Assembly: GCA_009843635.1 (NCBI GenBank)
Contig: VYDB01000033.1
Location: forward strand, 1-64,000
DNA length: 64,000 nt
Source: Gammaproteobacteria bacterium
Lineage (GTDB): Bacteria; Pseudomonadota; Gammaproteobacteria; Pseudomonadales; Azotimanducaceae
Reading direction: 5' to 3'
Each line of letters opens with the position of its first letter. Within the stretch, counting starts at the first letter, position 1. Below the pieces are notes generated by a model that worked only from the letters and a program-made list of their open reading frames with translations, did not search any database and was not told the origin of the DNA. This document shows positions 26,624-35,834 of the stretch, in pieces. The position numbers and the translations under genes are program-made.

Positions 26624-26727
26624 TGTGCAACCTAAGTTGTTTCTTGGCGTCGCCGAGTGTTGAACGAGTGTGCGGTCTGCGCCATATTGGCAGTGAGAAG
26701 CTCCAACAATAAACGGGAGGCTGGCCA

Positions 26728-28419
26728 GTGGATTCAGTGGCCATCGTGCTGCTCGGCATCGCGGGCATGGCGTTCGGCTGGTTCGTCTATTCGCGCTTCA
26801 TTGCGGAGAAGATCTACCGGCTCGATGCCGCTTTCGTCACCCCGGCCCATGAATTCAATGACGGGGTGGACTTCGTGCCCACCAACAAGGTGGTGCTCTG
26901 GGGGCACCATTTCACGTCCGTGGCGGGTGCGGCGCCCATCGTTGGCCCCGCCATCGCCGTGTATTGGGGGTGGGCGCCGGCGGTGCTCTGGGTGGTTCTA
27001 GGCACCATCTTCTTCGCCGGGGTCCATGACTTCGGGGCACTTTGGGCCAGCAACCGGCACCAGGGCCGCTCCATAGGGGCGCTGTCCGAAACCGTCGTCG
27101 GCGCCCGCACCCGCAAGCTCTACATGGTGGTCGTCTTCCTCTTGCTGCTCATGGTCAACTCGGTGTTCGGCGTGGTCATCGCCAGGGCCTTGGTGAGTAC
27201 GCCGGAGGCGGTGTTGCCGGCTTGGGCGGCCATTGCGGTGGCCTTGGTCATCGGCCAGATGGTGCATCGGCGCTTCAATCTCATCGCCTTGGGCGTGCTG
27301 GGGGTGGCGGCGCTCTACGCGTTCATCTATGCGGGCAGCGAGCTGCCGCTCAGCTTGCCGCCGATGCTGGGGCTTGGCGCCGAAGCCAATTGGATCCTCA
27401 TTCTCTTTCTCTATGCGGCGGTGGCCTCCATGCTGCCGGTCTGGGTGCTGCTGCAGCCCCGTGACTTCATCAACGGCCTGCAGCTATTCGTCGGCTTGGC
27501 GCTGCTTTACGGGGCCGTGATTCTGGTCATGCCGGAGATTTCGGCGCCAGCCTTCAACAACCGAGTCGATGAGGCCGCGCCGTCCATCATTCCACTGCTG
27601 TTCGTCACCATCGCTTGCGGCGCGGTGTCGGGATTTCACGGCATCGTCGCCTCCGGCACCAGTTCCAAGCAGTTGAACAAGGAAACCGACGCCCGCTTCG
27701 TCGGCTATCTGGGCGCGGTGGGGGAGGGCTCGCTGGCGCTGATCACCATCGTCGCGGTGAGCGGCGTGACGCTCGCTGCGACCACTGAGCAGTGGCACGC
27801 CATCTACGACAAGTTCGGCACCGCCGGGGCGGACTCCTTCATTCAGGGCGGGGCCAACCTGATCAGTGCCGGTTGGGGCTTCTCCGAAGGCTTGGCGCAA
27901 ACCCTGCTGGCCACGATGGTGGTGCTGTTCGCGGGCACGACCATGGATTCCGGGGTGCGCCTGCAGCGCTACATCATCCAGGAGTGGGCCACGATCTACC
28001 GCCTGCCGGTGCTCAATGGCCATGTCATGGCCACGGTTCTGGCGGTGGGGGCCTGCTTGCTGCTGGCTTTCGGCGCCGGCGGCGCCAGTGGGGCCGGAGG
28101 GCTGGTCATCTGGCCGCTGTTCGGCGCCACCAATCAGTTGCTGGCCGGACTCACCCTGTTGGTGATCAGCGTCATGCTGGTCAAGCTGGGGCGTCCGGCT
28201 CGCTACACCTTGGCACCCATGCTGTTCGTGTTGGTCATGTCCTTCCTGGCCGGGCTGGTCACCCTGCGGCAGTTCTTCCTTGATGGCAACTACCTGTTGG
28301 TGGCGCTGGACGTTCTGGTGCTCGGCACGAGCTTGCTGGTCATGCTGGAGGCCGGTTCGGTTCTGGCAGCGGGACGCAAGGCCACCACGCCGCCCGTCAA
28401 CGACCTCAGTGCTGAATGA
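26728..28419 (+). CDS. Carbon-starvation-type CstA pyruvate/peptide transporter
   Basis: A 563-residue membrane protein of the CstA family, with N-terminal motifs FIAEKIYRLD, DFVPTNKVVLWGHHFTSVAG and GVHDFGALWASNRHQGRS, and a mid-protein SGFHGIVASGTSSKQLNKE. Family members take up pyruvate or peptides. It is shorter than E. coli CstA (about 700 residues) but typical of the short clade. The start is GTG with GGGAGG before it. Its stop overlaps the ATG of the lipoprotein gene (ATGA), so the two are coupled. Confidence 0.92.
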   Translation: MDSVAIVLLGIAGMAFGWFVYSRFIAEKIYRLDAAFVTPAHEFNDGVDFVPTNKVVLWGHHFTSVAGAAPIVGPAIAVYWGWAPAVLWVVLGTIFFAGVHDFGALWASNRHQGRSIGALSETVVGARTRKLYMVVVFLLLLMVNSVFGVVIARALVSTPEAVLPAWAAIAVALVIGQMVHRRFNLIALGVLGVAALYAFIYAGSELPLSLPPMLGLGAEANWILILFLYAAVASMLPVWVLLQPRDFINGLQLFVGLALLYGAVILVMPEISAPAFNNRVDEAAPSIIPLLFVTIACGAVSGFHGIVASGTSSKQLNKETDARFVGYLGAVGEGSLALITIVAVSGVTLAATTEQWHAIYDKFGTAGADSFIQGGANLISAGWGFSEGLAQTLLATMVVLFAGTTMDSGVRLQRYIIQEWATIYRLPVLNGHVMATVLAVGACLLLAFGAGGASGAGGLVIWPLFGATNQLLAGLTLLVISVMLVKLGRPARYTLAPMLFVLVMSFLAGLVTLRQFFLDGNYLLVALDVLVLGTSLLVMLEAGSVLAAGRKATTPPVNDLSAE

Positions 28420-29288
28420 CGCGCCCGCTGAACGCAACTCGCCGGATCCTGGGGTTGGCCCTCGGTGTGGGCTTGGGCGTCATCTCAGCATGCTCCGACC
28501 CGGAGGCCGACCCGACCCTGCCCGCGGAGCGGGCCCCGTCCGGGTTGGCCCAAGGGCTGGCTCCGCAGATCGACGACGGCGCCTTGGCCTTGGAGGCGGT
28601 GGTGGGTGCCTTCAAGGGGGTCGCAACTGAGGGCGTATCCGTCCTTTCGATTGCGGGCGCCGATGCCTCGGTGATCGCGCTGCTGGTGGATCTGGCGGTC
28701 ATGGAGCCGGTGCTGCTTGGCGGGAAACCGGACGGCATCACCGCGGCCGGGGCGTTGGCGGAGGTGCAGGCGGTCGTCGGCAGCGGATTCGTGGCGGAGG
28801 TCAGTTCGCTGGATCCCGTGGGCTTGCTGCAGTTGGAGGGCCGCACCCTCAGCCCGGTGCAGCCGCACGGTTACACGCGGATTCTGGGCGTGCGCCGCCA
28901 GGGCCTCGGGGTAGTCGGCCATCGCGATTACCATCGGGGCATGTACGACTCCGCCCTGCAGGCCGGGCCGGGCATTGTCGAAGCTGGGCTTCTGGACATC
29001 AGCGAACGGGATTTGAAGCGCCCCCGCTATCTGCGCGCGTTCGTGGCCACCTGCGGCCCGTTCGCCGTGGTCGGCGCCACCCTGCGGCCCATGCACCTGT
29101 TCACCTTGGGCCAGCGGCTGCTGGCTTGGTTTGTCGAAGCAGGGCTGTCCTGTGATGAAGTTGTCAACCTAGCGGGCGACCGGGAGGCGGTGCTGGCCCT
29201 GGCATCGAGCGATGGGTCCCGGTTTGCCTATGTCGGCCATCCGCTGACGGCCAAGGCCTCCCTGCTCGGCTTTCGGCGGCGGCAATGA
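28416..29288 (+). CDS. Lipoprotein with possible phosphodiester-glycosidase-like domain
   Basis: A 290-residue protein with a lipoprotein signal (lipobox ISAC, Cys26) followed by a low-complexity linker. Residues about 100-290 carry GVRRQGLGVVGHRDYHRGMY, SALQAGPGIVEAGLLDI and FVATCGPFAVVGAT. The SALQAGPGIVEAG element is like the NAGPA/DUF2233 phosphodiester-glycosidase core. The assignment is weak. It overlaps cstA, so it may help the transporter or process its substrate at the membrane surface. Confidence 0.6.
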   Translation: MTRPLNATRRILGLALGVGLGVISACSDPEADPTLPAERAPSGLAQGLAPQIDDGALALEAVVGAFKGVATEGVSVLSIAGADASVIALLVDLAVMEPVLLGGKPDGITAAGALAEVQAVVGSGFVAEVSSLDPVGLLQLEGRTLSPVQPHGYTRILGVRRQGLGVVGHRDYHRGMYDSALQAGPGIVEAGLLDISERDLKRPRYLRAFVATCGPFAVVGATLRPMHLFTLGQRLLAWFVEAGLSCDEVVNLAGDREAVLALASSDGSRFAYVGHPLTAKASLLGFRRRQ

Positions 29289-29291
29289 GAG

Positions 29292-30956
29292 TTATTGCGT
29301 TCCGGAAACGATGACGTCGATTAGATAGGGCTTGCCAGCCTCCAAGGCGCGGCGCAGCGCCGCCGTCAAGGCTTCCGGTTCGCTGACTTGCTCGCCCTCC
29401 ACCCCCATGCCCCTCGCCATGTCCACGAAGCCGAGCGTCGGGTTGACCAGATCCATGTGCGGGTAGGGCCGGTTCGATTCGGCGCTGAAGCGGTGCCGGT
29501 AGGCGTCAAGGTTGAGCTTGAGCACCCGGTACTCCCGATTTGACAGGATGACGAAGATCACCGGCAGGCCGCAATGGGCAGCAGTCCAGAGGGCCTGAAT
29601 GCTGTACATCGCGGAGCCATCTCCGGACAGGGCCACCACCGGCCGGTCGCGCTGCGCCACCTGAACGCCCAACGCGGCGGCGATGCCTTGGCCGATGCCG
29701 CCGCCCCGGCCGGAGAAGAAGTCGCCCGGGCCGCGAAAGTTGAACAGGGCGGCCACTTCCAGGAAGCCGGTGATGGTCTCATCGACGACGATCGCCTCCT
29801 CGGGCAGGGCATTGCTGATCTCATGCAGCGCGCGCCTAGGCGTCATCGGCCGTACGTCCCAGATCTTCGACATGGCCTTGGCGGCGGCTTCCTGCTGGGC
29901 TTGCTGGGCGCTTAGGAGGGCTTCGTTGCGCGCCCCCGCGAGGGCCCTTGCCGCATCCCCCCCAAGCTCGGCGAATTGCGCGGTGATGCGTTGCATGGCG
30001 TCACGCAAATCGCCGACCAAGCCGATGTCGGCCCGATGGTTGAAGGCCAGCCGGTTGGGCGATTCGCACAGGTGAACAACGGTGGCGCCTTCCGGCAGCA
30101 AGGGGCCGGGGTCGAACCAGAGTTCCTCGATCAGGTTGGCGCCGATTAGCAACACCAGGTCATGGCCCGCTAGCGCCTTGCGGACGGTCGCTGCCTCGAA
30201 GGGAATGCGTCCTTGGTTGCTGGGATGGTGGCTGGCGATGGCGGACTGGCTGCGCAGCGGCTCATGCCAAACCGGCGCGCCGAGCCGTTCAGCCAAGGCC
30301 ACCAACTCAGCGCTCGCGCCTGCTGCGGCCACGTCATCCCCGGCGATGAGGACTGGCGACGAACTGGCCAACAGCGCTGCCACCGCCGCCTCCAAGCCGC
30401 TAGGCTCCGCTCGGGGATGCAGGTGGAGTCCGTCCGGCAGTTCAGCGCCGATTTCGGTCTCCTGCTCCATCACGTCCACCGGCAGGCCGATGAACACCGG
30501 TCCGGCGGGCGCCTCAACGGCGATGCGAAAAGCCCGGCGCATTGTGGCCGCCATTTCGTCAGCGCTGCGCGGTTCTGCGCTCCACTTGGTCACCGGCGCC
30601 GCCATCGCCACCAAGTCGTGGGACAACAAGGGCTCACGCAGGCGCAGCCGCGTGTCCTGCTGCCCGGCGGTGACGATCATTGGGGTGCTGCCCTTCAACG
30701 CCCCGTAGATCATGCCGATGCCGTTGCCGAGCCCCGGCGCGACGTGCAGATTGACCACTCCTACCTTGCCGCAGGCCTGCGTGTAACCCTTGGCGGCGCC
30801 TACTGCGACCCCTTCGTGTAGCGCCGTGTAGTACTGAACCTGGGGATAGTCGGCGAGACTGTCCAGCAGCGGGTTCTCCGTCGTCCCAGGATTGCCGAAG
30901 ATGGCGTCCACGCCGTGGGCGACTAGACTGTCCATGAAAACTTGCCGTCCGCGCAT
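29292..30956 (-). CDS. Thiamine-diphosphate enzyme, benzoylformate-decarboxylase-like
   Basis: A 554-residue ThDP enzyme of the acetolactate synthase/benzoylformate decarboxylase superfamily. The catalytic Glu lies in YYTALHEGVAVGAAKGY (E48), with GNPGTTENPLLD before it as in benzoylformate decarboxylase. The ThDP-Mg motif starts at GDGSAMYSIQALWTAA and closes with SNREYRVLK. It probably decarboxylates a 2-oxo acid. It stands alone, convergent with the lipoprotein gene and divergent from the PHA-synthase-like gene. Confidence 0.9.
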   Translation of the reverse strand: MRGRQVFMDSLVAHGVDAIFGNPGTTENPLLDSLADYPQVQYYTALHEGVAVGAAKGYTQACGKVGVVNLHVAPGLGNGIGMIYGALKGSTPMIVTAGQQDTRLRLREPLLSHDLVAMAAPVTKWSAEPRSADEMAATMRRAFRIAVEAPAGPVFIGLPVDVMEQETEIGAELPDGLHLHPRAEPSGLEAAVAALLASSSPVLIAGDDVAAAGASAELVALAERLGAPVWHEPLRSQSAIASHHPSNQGRIPFEAATVRKALAGHDLVLLIGANLIEELWFDPGPLLPEGATVVHLCESPNRLAFNHRADIGLVGDLRDAMQRITAQFAELGGDAARALAGARNEALLSAQQAQQEAAAKAMSKIWDVRPMTPRRALHEISNALPEEAIVVDETITGFLEVAALFNFRGPGDFFSGRGGGIGQGIAAALGVQVAQRDRPVVALSGDGSAMYSIQALWTAAHCGLPVIFVILSNREYRVLKLNLDAYRHRFSAESNRPYPHMDLVNPTLGFVDMARGMGVEGEQVSEPEALTAALRRALEAGKPYLIDVIVSGTQ

Positions 30957-31107
30957 CGAATTGCCTTAACGGGTGCGAAAGGCGAAAGGTAGAGCAAATG
31001 ACGATGGCGGGGCAACTGCCCGAATGGGCTGCTGTGCGACTATAATGCGCGGCGCTGAGGGATGCCGGGACGCATCCCAAAGAAGCAGGCAATTGAAGGC
31101 AAGTGAG

Positions 31108-32802
31108 ATGAGTGAAGCGGCACCCCAAAGCACAGCCGATGCCCTGCCCGGCGCTGGGCTGGCCGATCAAGTCGAGGGCGTGGCCCTGAACAGTGCCTTG
31201 GGTGCGGACCCGCGCTCGTTGGCCAGAGCCTGGGGGCAGGTCGTGGCAGAGGCGCTGGAGCAACCCCGTCTGCTATGGGAGACCGGGCAGAAGCTGCAGG
31301 CAGAGATGCTCGGCATCTGGTTCAGCAACCGCGATGCGGACCTGCCTGCCGACCAGCGCTTCGCGGATGCCGCGTGGTCCGAGAACCCCTGGTTCAAGCG
31401 GGTGCGGCAGTCCTATGTCGCTTGGGCCGAAGCGCTGGATGACTGGCTGGCGAAATCCGGCCTTGAGGGCATTGAGCAGCAACGGGCACGGTTCGTGCTT
31501 GACGCCGCCAAGGATATCTTTTCCCCTGTTAATCAGCCTTTTACACCTGAAACCTTGAAAGCCGTTCAAGAAAGTCGGGGTGAAAGCCTGACTCAAGGGT
31601 TGCGCAACTTCACCGACGATCTGTTCAACAACCACGGCTATCCGGCCGTCGCTGACCGCGGTGCTTTCGAGTTGGGCAAGGACGTGGCCGCCACGCCGGG
31701 CGCGGTGATCTACCGCAACGAACTCTTTGAGCTGATTCAATACAACCCGACCACCGAAAAGGTCCACAAGCGCCCCTTGCTTTACGTGTTCAGCCAAGTC
31801 AACCGCTACTACTTGGGGGACTTGACGCCAGGCCGGAGCCTGTTCAAGGAATTGGTGGACGCCGGCATTCAGGTGTTCGCCATGAGTTGGCGCAATCCAG
31901 GCCGGGAGCATGCCAACTGGTCGCTGGACACCTATGCCGAAGGCGTCATCACCGCTTTGGAGGTGGTGCGCAGCGTCAGCCGCCAGCGCAAGATCGATGT
32001 GATCGGGCTGTGCGCCGGCGGCACTACGGCGGCGGCGGCAGCCGGGGCCTTGAACGCCCGGGGCGATGATTGGATCAATTCACTGTCGCTGTTTGTCAGC
32101 ATCCTCGACAACCGGCCCGGCGACAGCGACTTTACGCTGTTCGTCACCGACCAGTCCGTCGCCGCCCAAAAGCAGACCATCCGCCGCCAAGGCATGATGC
32201 GCGAGCGGGACATCCTGGAGATGTTCGCCATGCTGCGCCTCGATGAGAGCATCTTCAGCTTCATCCGCAGCAACTACTTCCGTGGCGAGTCGCCCTTGGC
32301 CCATCCGTTGCTGTTCTGGTCCATGGATTACACCCGGGTGCCGGCGGAGATGCAGTGCGACTTCCTGGACCTTTCGCACCGCAACAGCCTGCCGAAGAAG
32401 GAGTTGCGGGTGTTGGGGCGGCGCGTGGACCTGTCCACCATCCGCTATCCCGTTTACGTCATGGCCGGCTCCACGGACCACATTACCCCGTGGATGGCCT
32501 GTTACCGCAGCACCCAGCTTTTCGGCGGCGAGATCACCTTCGTGCTCACCAGCCAGAACCACACCCAGACCATCAGCGCCCGCCCGGACAACCGCCACCT
32601 GCGCTACTGGATGGCCGACTCGCTGCCGGAATCCGCGGAGGATTGGATGCCCTTGGCCACCGAAACCCGGGGCAACTGGCGCAGCCATTGGGTGGCTTGG
32701 CTGCAGGGCCATTCCGAAATGAAGCCAGCGCCGATGCGCCTGGGTTCGAAGTCCTACCCCCCATTGGAGGCTGCGCCCGGGCAATACGTTCGTCAGAAGT
32801 AA
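31108..32802 (+). CDS. PHA-synthase (PhaC, class I-like) family protein
   Basis: A 564-residue protein of the poly(3-hydroxyalkanoate) synthase family. The nucleophile lies in GLCAGGTT (C302, the G-x-C-x-G-G box). The acid lies in AGSTDHITPW and the histidine in TSQNHTQ. NRYYLGDLTPGRSLFKELVDAG and FAMSWRNPGREHANW are highly typical of PhaC. It polymerises hydroxyacyl-CoA into storage granules or acts as a related acyltransferase. No phaA, phaB or phasin gene is adjacent; the MaoC-type hydratase at 32810 could supply (R)-3-hydroxyacyl-CoA. The ATG at 31108 has only a weak GAAGGC site before it. Confidence 0.9.
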   Translation: MSEAAPQSTADALPGAGLADQVEGVALNSALGADPRSLARAWGQVVAEALEQPRLLWETGQKLQAEMLGIWFSNRDADLPADQRFADAAWSENPWFKRVRQSYVAWAEALDDWLAKSGLEGIEQQRARFVLDAAKDIFSPVNQPFTPETLKAVQESRGESLTQGLRNFTDDLFNNHGYPAVADRGAFELGKDVAATPGAVIYRNELFELIQYNPTTEKVHKRPLLYVFSQVNRYYLGDLTPGRSLFKELVDAGIQVFAMSWRNPGREHANWSLDTYAEGVITALEVVRSVSRQRKIDVIGLCAGGTTAAAAAGALNARGDDWINSLSLFVSILDNRPGDSDFTLFVTDQSVAAQKQTIRRQGMMRERDILEMFAMLRLDESIFSFIRSNYFRGESPLAHPLLFWSMDYTRVPAEMQCDFLDLSHRNSLPKKELRVLGRRVDLSTIRYPVYVMAGSTDHITPWMACYRSTQLFGGEITFVLTSQNHTQTISARPDNRHLRYWMADSLPESAEDWMPLATETRGNWRSHWVAWLQGHSEMKPAPMRLGSKSYPPLEAAPGQYVRQK

Positions 32803-32809
32803 CGGACGT

Positions 32810-33649
32810 TCAAGCTTCGTAGCGGCAGCGGCCTTGGTCGATCACCACGTCGCCGGCTTGGTTGGCGGTGCGGAACAGCGCTTCCCCGCCATCCGCCCAC
32901 ATGGAGACGGTCAGCACGTCGCCCGGCATTACCGGCTTTGAGAAGCGGGCGTTCATGGCGCGGAATCGGGCGGGGTCGCCGCCGCACAGTTCATGCAGCA
33001 GCGCCCGTCCGGTGAAGCCGTAGGTGCATAGGCCGTGCAGAATCGGCTTGTCAAAGCCGCCCAGCGCCGCGAAGGACGGGTCGCTGTGCAAGGGATTGCG
33101 GTCTCCGGACAGGCGGTAGGTGAGCGCTTGGTCCTCCCGGGTGGCGTAGGTGGCTTGGTGGGTGGGCTCGGCGTCCGGGAAGGTGATTCGCTCGGACGGC
33201 CCGCGCTCCCCGCCCCAGCCGCCTTCGCCTCGGCAGAACAGCACTGATCGGGTCCTGAGCAAGGGCTTGCCGGTGGCCTTGTTGACCGACTCGGACTCAA
33301 ATTCAAGCACCGCAGCGCTGCCCTTGTCCCAGATGGCGGCGATTCTCCCGGTGCTCTCGATTTCCCCGTCCGGCGGAATCTCGTCAAGCAGTTCGATGCC
33401 CTGCTCGCCATGCACCATGAGCGCGGGATTGAAGCTCCCGACCGCTTGCATCGGAATGCCGCCGCCGCCGATGATGACCGCGAAGGTGGGCAGCACCCGC
33501 TGCGCCACGTCCTTGGTGTTCTCCGTGGTGAACTGCAGCTCGCTGGTGCCCGCGCCGACGCCGACGGCGTACAGCAGGGCATCCTTGGAAGTCCAACTGC
33601 GGGATGACGGGCCGCCGGTGGTGCCGACGGATTCGGGATTGATGGGCAT
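32810..33649 (-). CDS. MaoC-like (R)-specific enoyl-CoA hydratase, two-hotdog form
   Basis: A 279-residue protein that looks like two hotdog folds joined, the arrangement seen in hydratase 2 of multifunctional enzyme 2. The hydratase-2 motif is in the C-terminal half: SGDRNPLHSDP and GFDKPILHGLCTYGFTGRA, with Asp, Asn and His in the expected places. It hydrates enoyl-CoA to (R)-3-hydroxyacyl-CoA. The ATG at 33649 is preceded by AAGGAGA. It is convergent with the PHA-synthase-like gene, and the pair could form a storage-polymer route. Confidence 0.88.
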   Translation of the reverse strand: MPINPESVGTTGGPSSRSWTSKDALLYAVGVGAGTSELQFTTENTKDVAQRVLPTFAVIIGGGGIPMQAVGSFNPALMVHGEQGIELLDEIPPDGEIESTGRIAAIWDKGSAAVLEFESESVNKATGKPLLRTRSVLFCRGEGGWGGERGPSERITFPDAEPTHQATYATREDQALTYRLSGDRNPLHSDPSFAALGGFDKPILHGLCTYGFTGRALLHELCGGDPARFRAMNARFSKPVMPGDVLTVSMWADGGEALFRTANQAGDVVIDQGRCRYEA

Positions 33650-33689
33650 CTTGGGTTCTCCTTGCGTATGGTGATGGGTGCCTTGGCCT

Positions 33690-35465
33690 TCACGCGGCCT
33701 GCTGGCGGTCTGGCGCATTTTGCCGTGCATCGTCCACTTGAATGGTGACGATGCCGGTGTCGTGATACTGCTGGTGGCGCACCGAGGTGGCGAAGTGCTT
33801 CAAGAGATTGAGGGACAGGTCGCTTTCATCCGGTGACTGACCCCCGCGTTCCTTCAACACGGCGATTCGGTCTTCGAGATTGTCGGCTTCGGCGCCGACC
33901 ATGAACTCCAAGGTGAGCGATGTCCCCCGGCCTTGGGCGGTGACCACCAACTGCCGCGGCTCGGCGTCCTCGGCTTCAACAGGTTCGCCGATCAACGACA
34001 GCAGCGCTTCCTCGCCGGCGGCGCACAGGCGATCGGTGGCGGAGCCGCTCCAGCGCAGGCGCTCCGCAAGGTCGCGCAGAAAGACGTTGATGGCCGGCAA
34101 TGCCTCAATGTCGAGCGTCATCTTGATCCGCTTTCGGCGCGGGCTGGCGGCCTCCAGGATGAGCGTCATCGCAATGGCCGCAAGCCCGCCGGTGGTCATG
34201 CCGTTGCTGAGCAGTTCGCCGAGCGTTTCGCCCAGCAGATCGGCAAAGATGACTTGGTTTTGAAAGCCGGTGCCGATCCAGAACGACAGTCCGGCGATCA
34301 CCGCTTTCCGGTAGTCGAATTGATCCTGCATGATGATCTGCATGCCCTGCATGAAGAGCAGGCCCATGAGCAGGGTGACGTAGGCAGCCACGACTGGCCC
34401 GGGAATGGCCAGCAAAATGGCGGTCAGCTTGGGCATGAAGGCCAGCGCCATCAGGATGATGCCGATGCAGACGCCGACGTTGCGGGCGGCGACGCCGGTG
34501 AGTTGCGACAGCGGGACGCTTGACGAGTAGGTCGTGTTGGGCACCGTCGTGGCCAGCCCGGACAGCAGGTTGCCTAGGCCATCGGCAGCCACGGCGCCTT
34601 GGACGCGGCGAAAGTCGACGGCCCGGGGCTTGCGCCAGGACACGCGCTGGATGGCGATGGAGTCGCCGACGGTTTCGATTGCGCCGATCAGCGTCACGAA
34701 GATGAACGCCGGCAGCAGTGCCCAAAACGCCGGCTTGTAGGAGAGGTCCAGGCCCACCCAAACCGTATCCGGCAGGCCAAACCAGGGCGCCTGCGCCACC
34801 CGACTGAAATCGTAGATGCCGAACAGGGCGGCCACCAGGCAGCCCGCGCCGAGCCCGATGATCGGCGCCCAAAGCCGCAAGCTGCCCTTGGCGCACAGGG
34901 TCAGCACCGCAACCACCAACAAAGTGGCGCCAGCGCTGGCCGGGGCGCTCGCCGTCGAAGCGCCCGGCGGCGCTTCCTTGAGCATGTCGAACATGATCGG
35001 CATCACCGTCACGGCGATCAGTGCGATCACCGTGCCGGCCACCACCGGCGTGATGATCCGCCGCAACAGGGACAGGCGCGCCGACAAGGCGAACTGGAAC
35101 AGGGAGGAGGCGATCACCAGCGTGGCAAGCAGTCCGGGGCCGCCTTCCACCAAGGCGGTGACGCAAACGGCTATGAATGCCCCGGAGGTGCCCATGATGA
35201 GCACATGGCCCGCGCCGATGCGCCCCAGCCGGTTGGCCTGCAGAATAGTGGTGAAGCCACTGACCAGCAACGCTGCAAACACCGCCCAAATCAGGTAGCT
35301 CTCGCCGGTGCCGGCGGCGCGAATCACGATGGCGGGCGTCAGGACAATGCCCGCCAGCACCAGCAGCGCGGCCTGCAGCCCCAAGGTTGCGGAAACCAGG
35401 TGCGGCGGCTTCTCGTCCGGCTCGTAGCGAATTTCGGCGGAATCGCCTTGGTTGGTTTGCTCCAC
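33690..35465 (-). CDS. NCS2-type permease with C-terminal ATPase-like domain
   Basis: About 591 residues from a GTG at 35465 (a TTG four codons further upstream is also possible). Residues about 25-450 form some 12-14 membrane helices of the nucleobase/ascorbate (NCS2, SLC23) fold: ATLGLQAALLVLAGIVLTPA, then AIETVGDSIAIQRVSW and TTVPNTTYSSSVPLSQLTGV. The last 130 residues are soluble. They contain AINVFLRDLAERLRWSG, LCAAGEEALLSLIGE and HFATSVRHQQYHDTGIVTIQ, resembling the histidine-kinase-like ATPase domain of anti-sigma factors. Such a fusion is uncommon. The substrate could be a purine, pyrimidine or uric acid. Confidence 0.82.
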   Translation of the reverse strand: MEQTNQGDSAEIRYEPDEKPPHLVSATLGLQAALLVLAGIVLTPAIVIRAAGTGESYLIWAVFAALLVSGFTTILQANRLGRIGAGHVLIMGTSGAFIAVCVTALVEGGPGLLATLVIASSLFQFALSARLSLLRRIITPVVAGTVIALIAVTVMPIMFDMLKEAPPGASTASAPASAGATLLVVAVLTLCAKGSLRLWAPIIGLGAGCLVAALFGIYDFSRVAQAPWFGLPDTVWVGLDLSYKPAFWALLPAFIFVTLIGAIETVGDSIAIQRVSWRKPRAVDFRRVQGAVAADGLGNLLSGLATTVPNTTYSSSVPLSQLTGVAARNVGVCIGIILMALAFMPKLTAILLAIPGPVVAAYVTLLMGLLFMQGMQIIMQDQFDYRKAVIAGLSFWIGTGFQNQVIFADLLGETLGELLSNGMTTGGLAAIAMTLILEAASPRRKRIKMTLDIEALPAINVFLRDLAERLRWSGSATDRLCAAGEEALLSLIGEPVEAEDAEPRQLVVTAQGRGTSLTLEFMVGAEADNLEDRIAVLKERGGQSPDESDLSLNLLKHFATSVRHQQYHDTGIVTIQVDDARQNAPDRQQAA

Positions 35466-35571
35466 GGTGCTGCTCAATCCCACAAAAGAGCGCAATATGC
35501 CACTATCTTGCCTGAATGCCCAACTGCAGCCGTCGCGACTGAGCCTTGGCGGGGTCGTCTCTCCTTGCCCC

Positions 35572-35615
35572 GCAGTTTCGCGCCAGCGAAACTGCAATGC
35601 GGCCGCAAGGCCGCA
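35572..35615. repeat. Tandem hairpins, REP-like palindrome copy 2
   Basis: The first palindrome (35572-35595) has ten-base arms GCAGTTTCGC/GCGAAACTGC around GCCA. It is the inverted orientation of the core at 26600-26623. A second hairpin (35598-35615) has arms TGCGGCC/GGCCGCA around GCAA. The pair lies just beyond the 3' end of tRNA-Arg in the direction of its transcription, but no T-run follows, so a terminator role is doubtful. Confidence 0.75.
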
Positions 35616-35624
35616 CGGCCGCGC

Positions 35625-35701
<77 letters not shown>

Positions 35702-35725
35702 TTGTGCGACGTTTGGGGTGAGCAG

Positions 35726-35754
35726 ATTATAGGGGTCATTCCCGGTCTCGGCAG
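35726..35754 (-). promoter_or_regulatory. Promoter of tRNA-Arg
   Basis: On the minus strand a perfect TATAAT lies at 35726-35731, about 25 bases before the tRNA. The hexamer 17 bases upstream (35749-35754) matches TTGACA at only about three positions. A strong -10 close to a tRNA is normal. Confidence 0.6.
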
Positions 35755-35834
35755 CATCTGATTCTGCGTTGGGCGTCCTGCCAACGTATGATTCCAGCAA
35801 CGGCCATTGCGCCCTGTCCGGGCTGGGAATCTCC

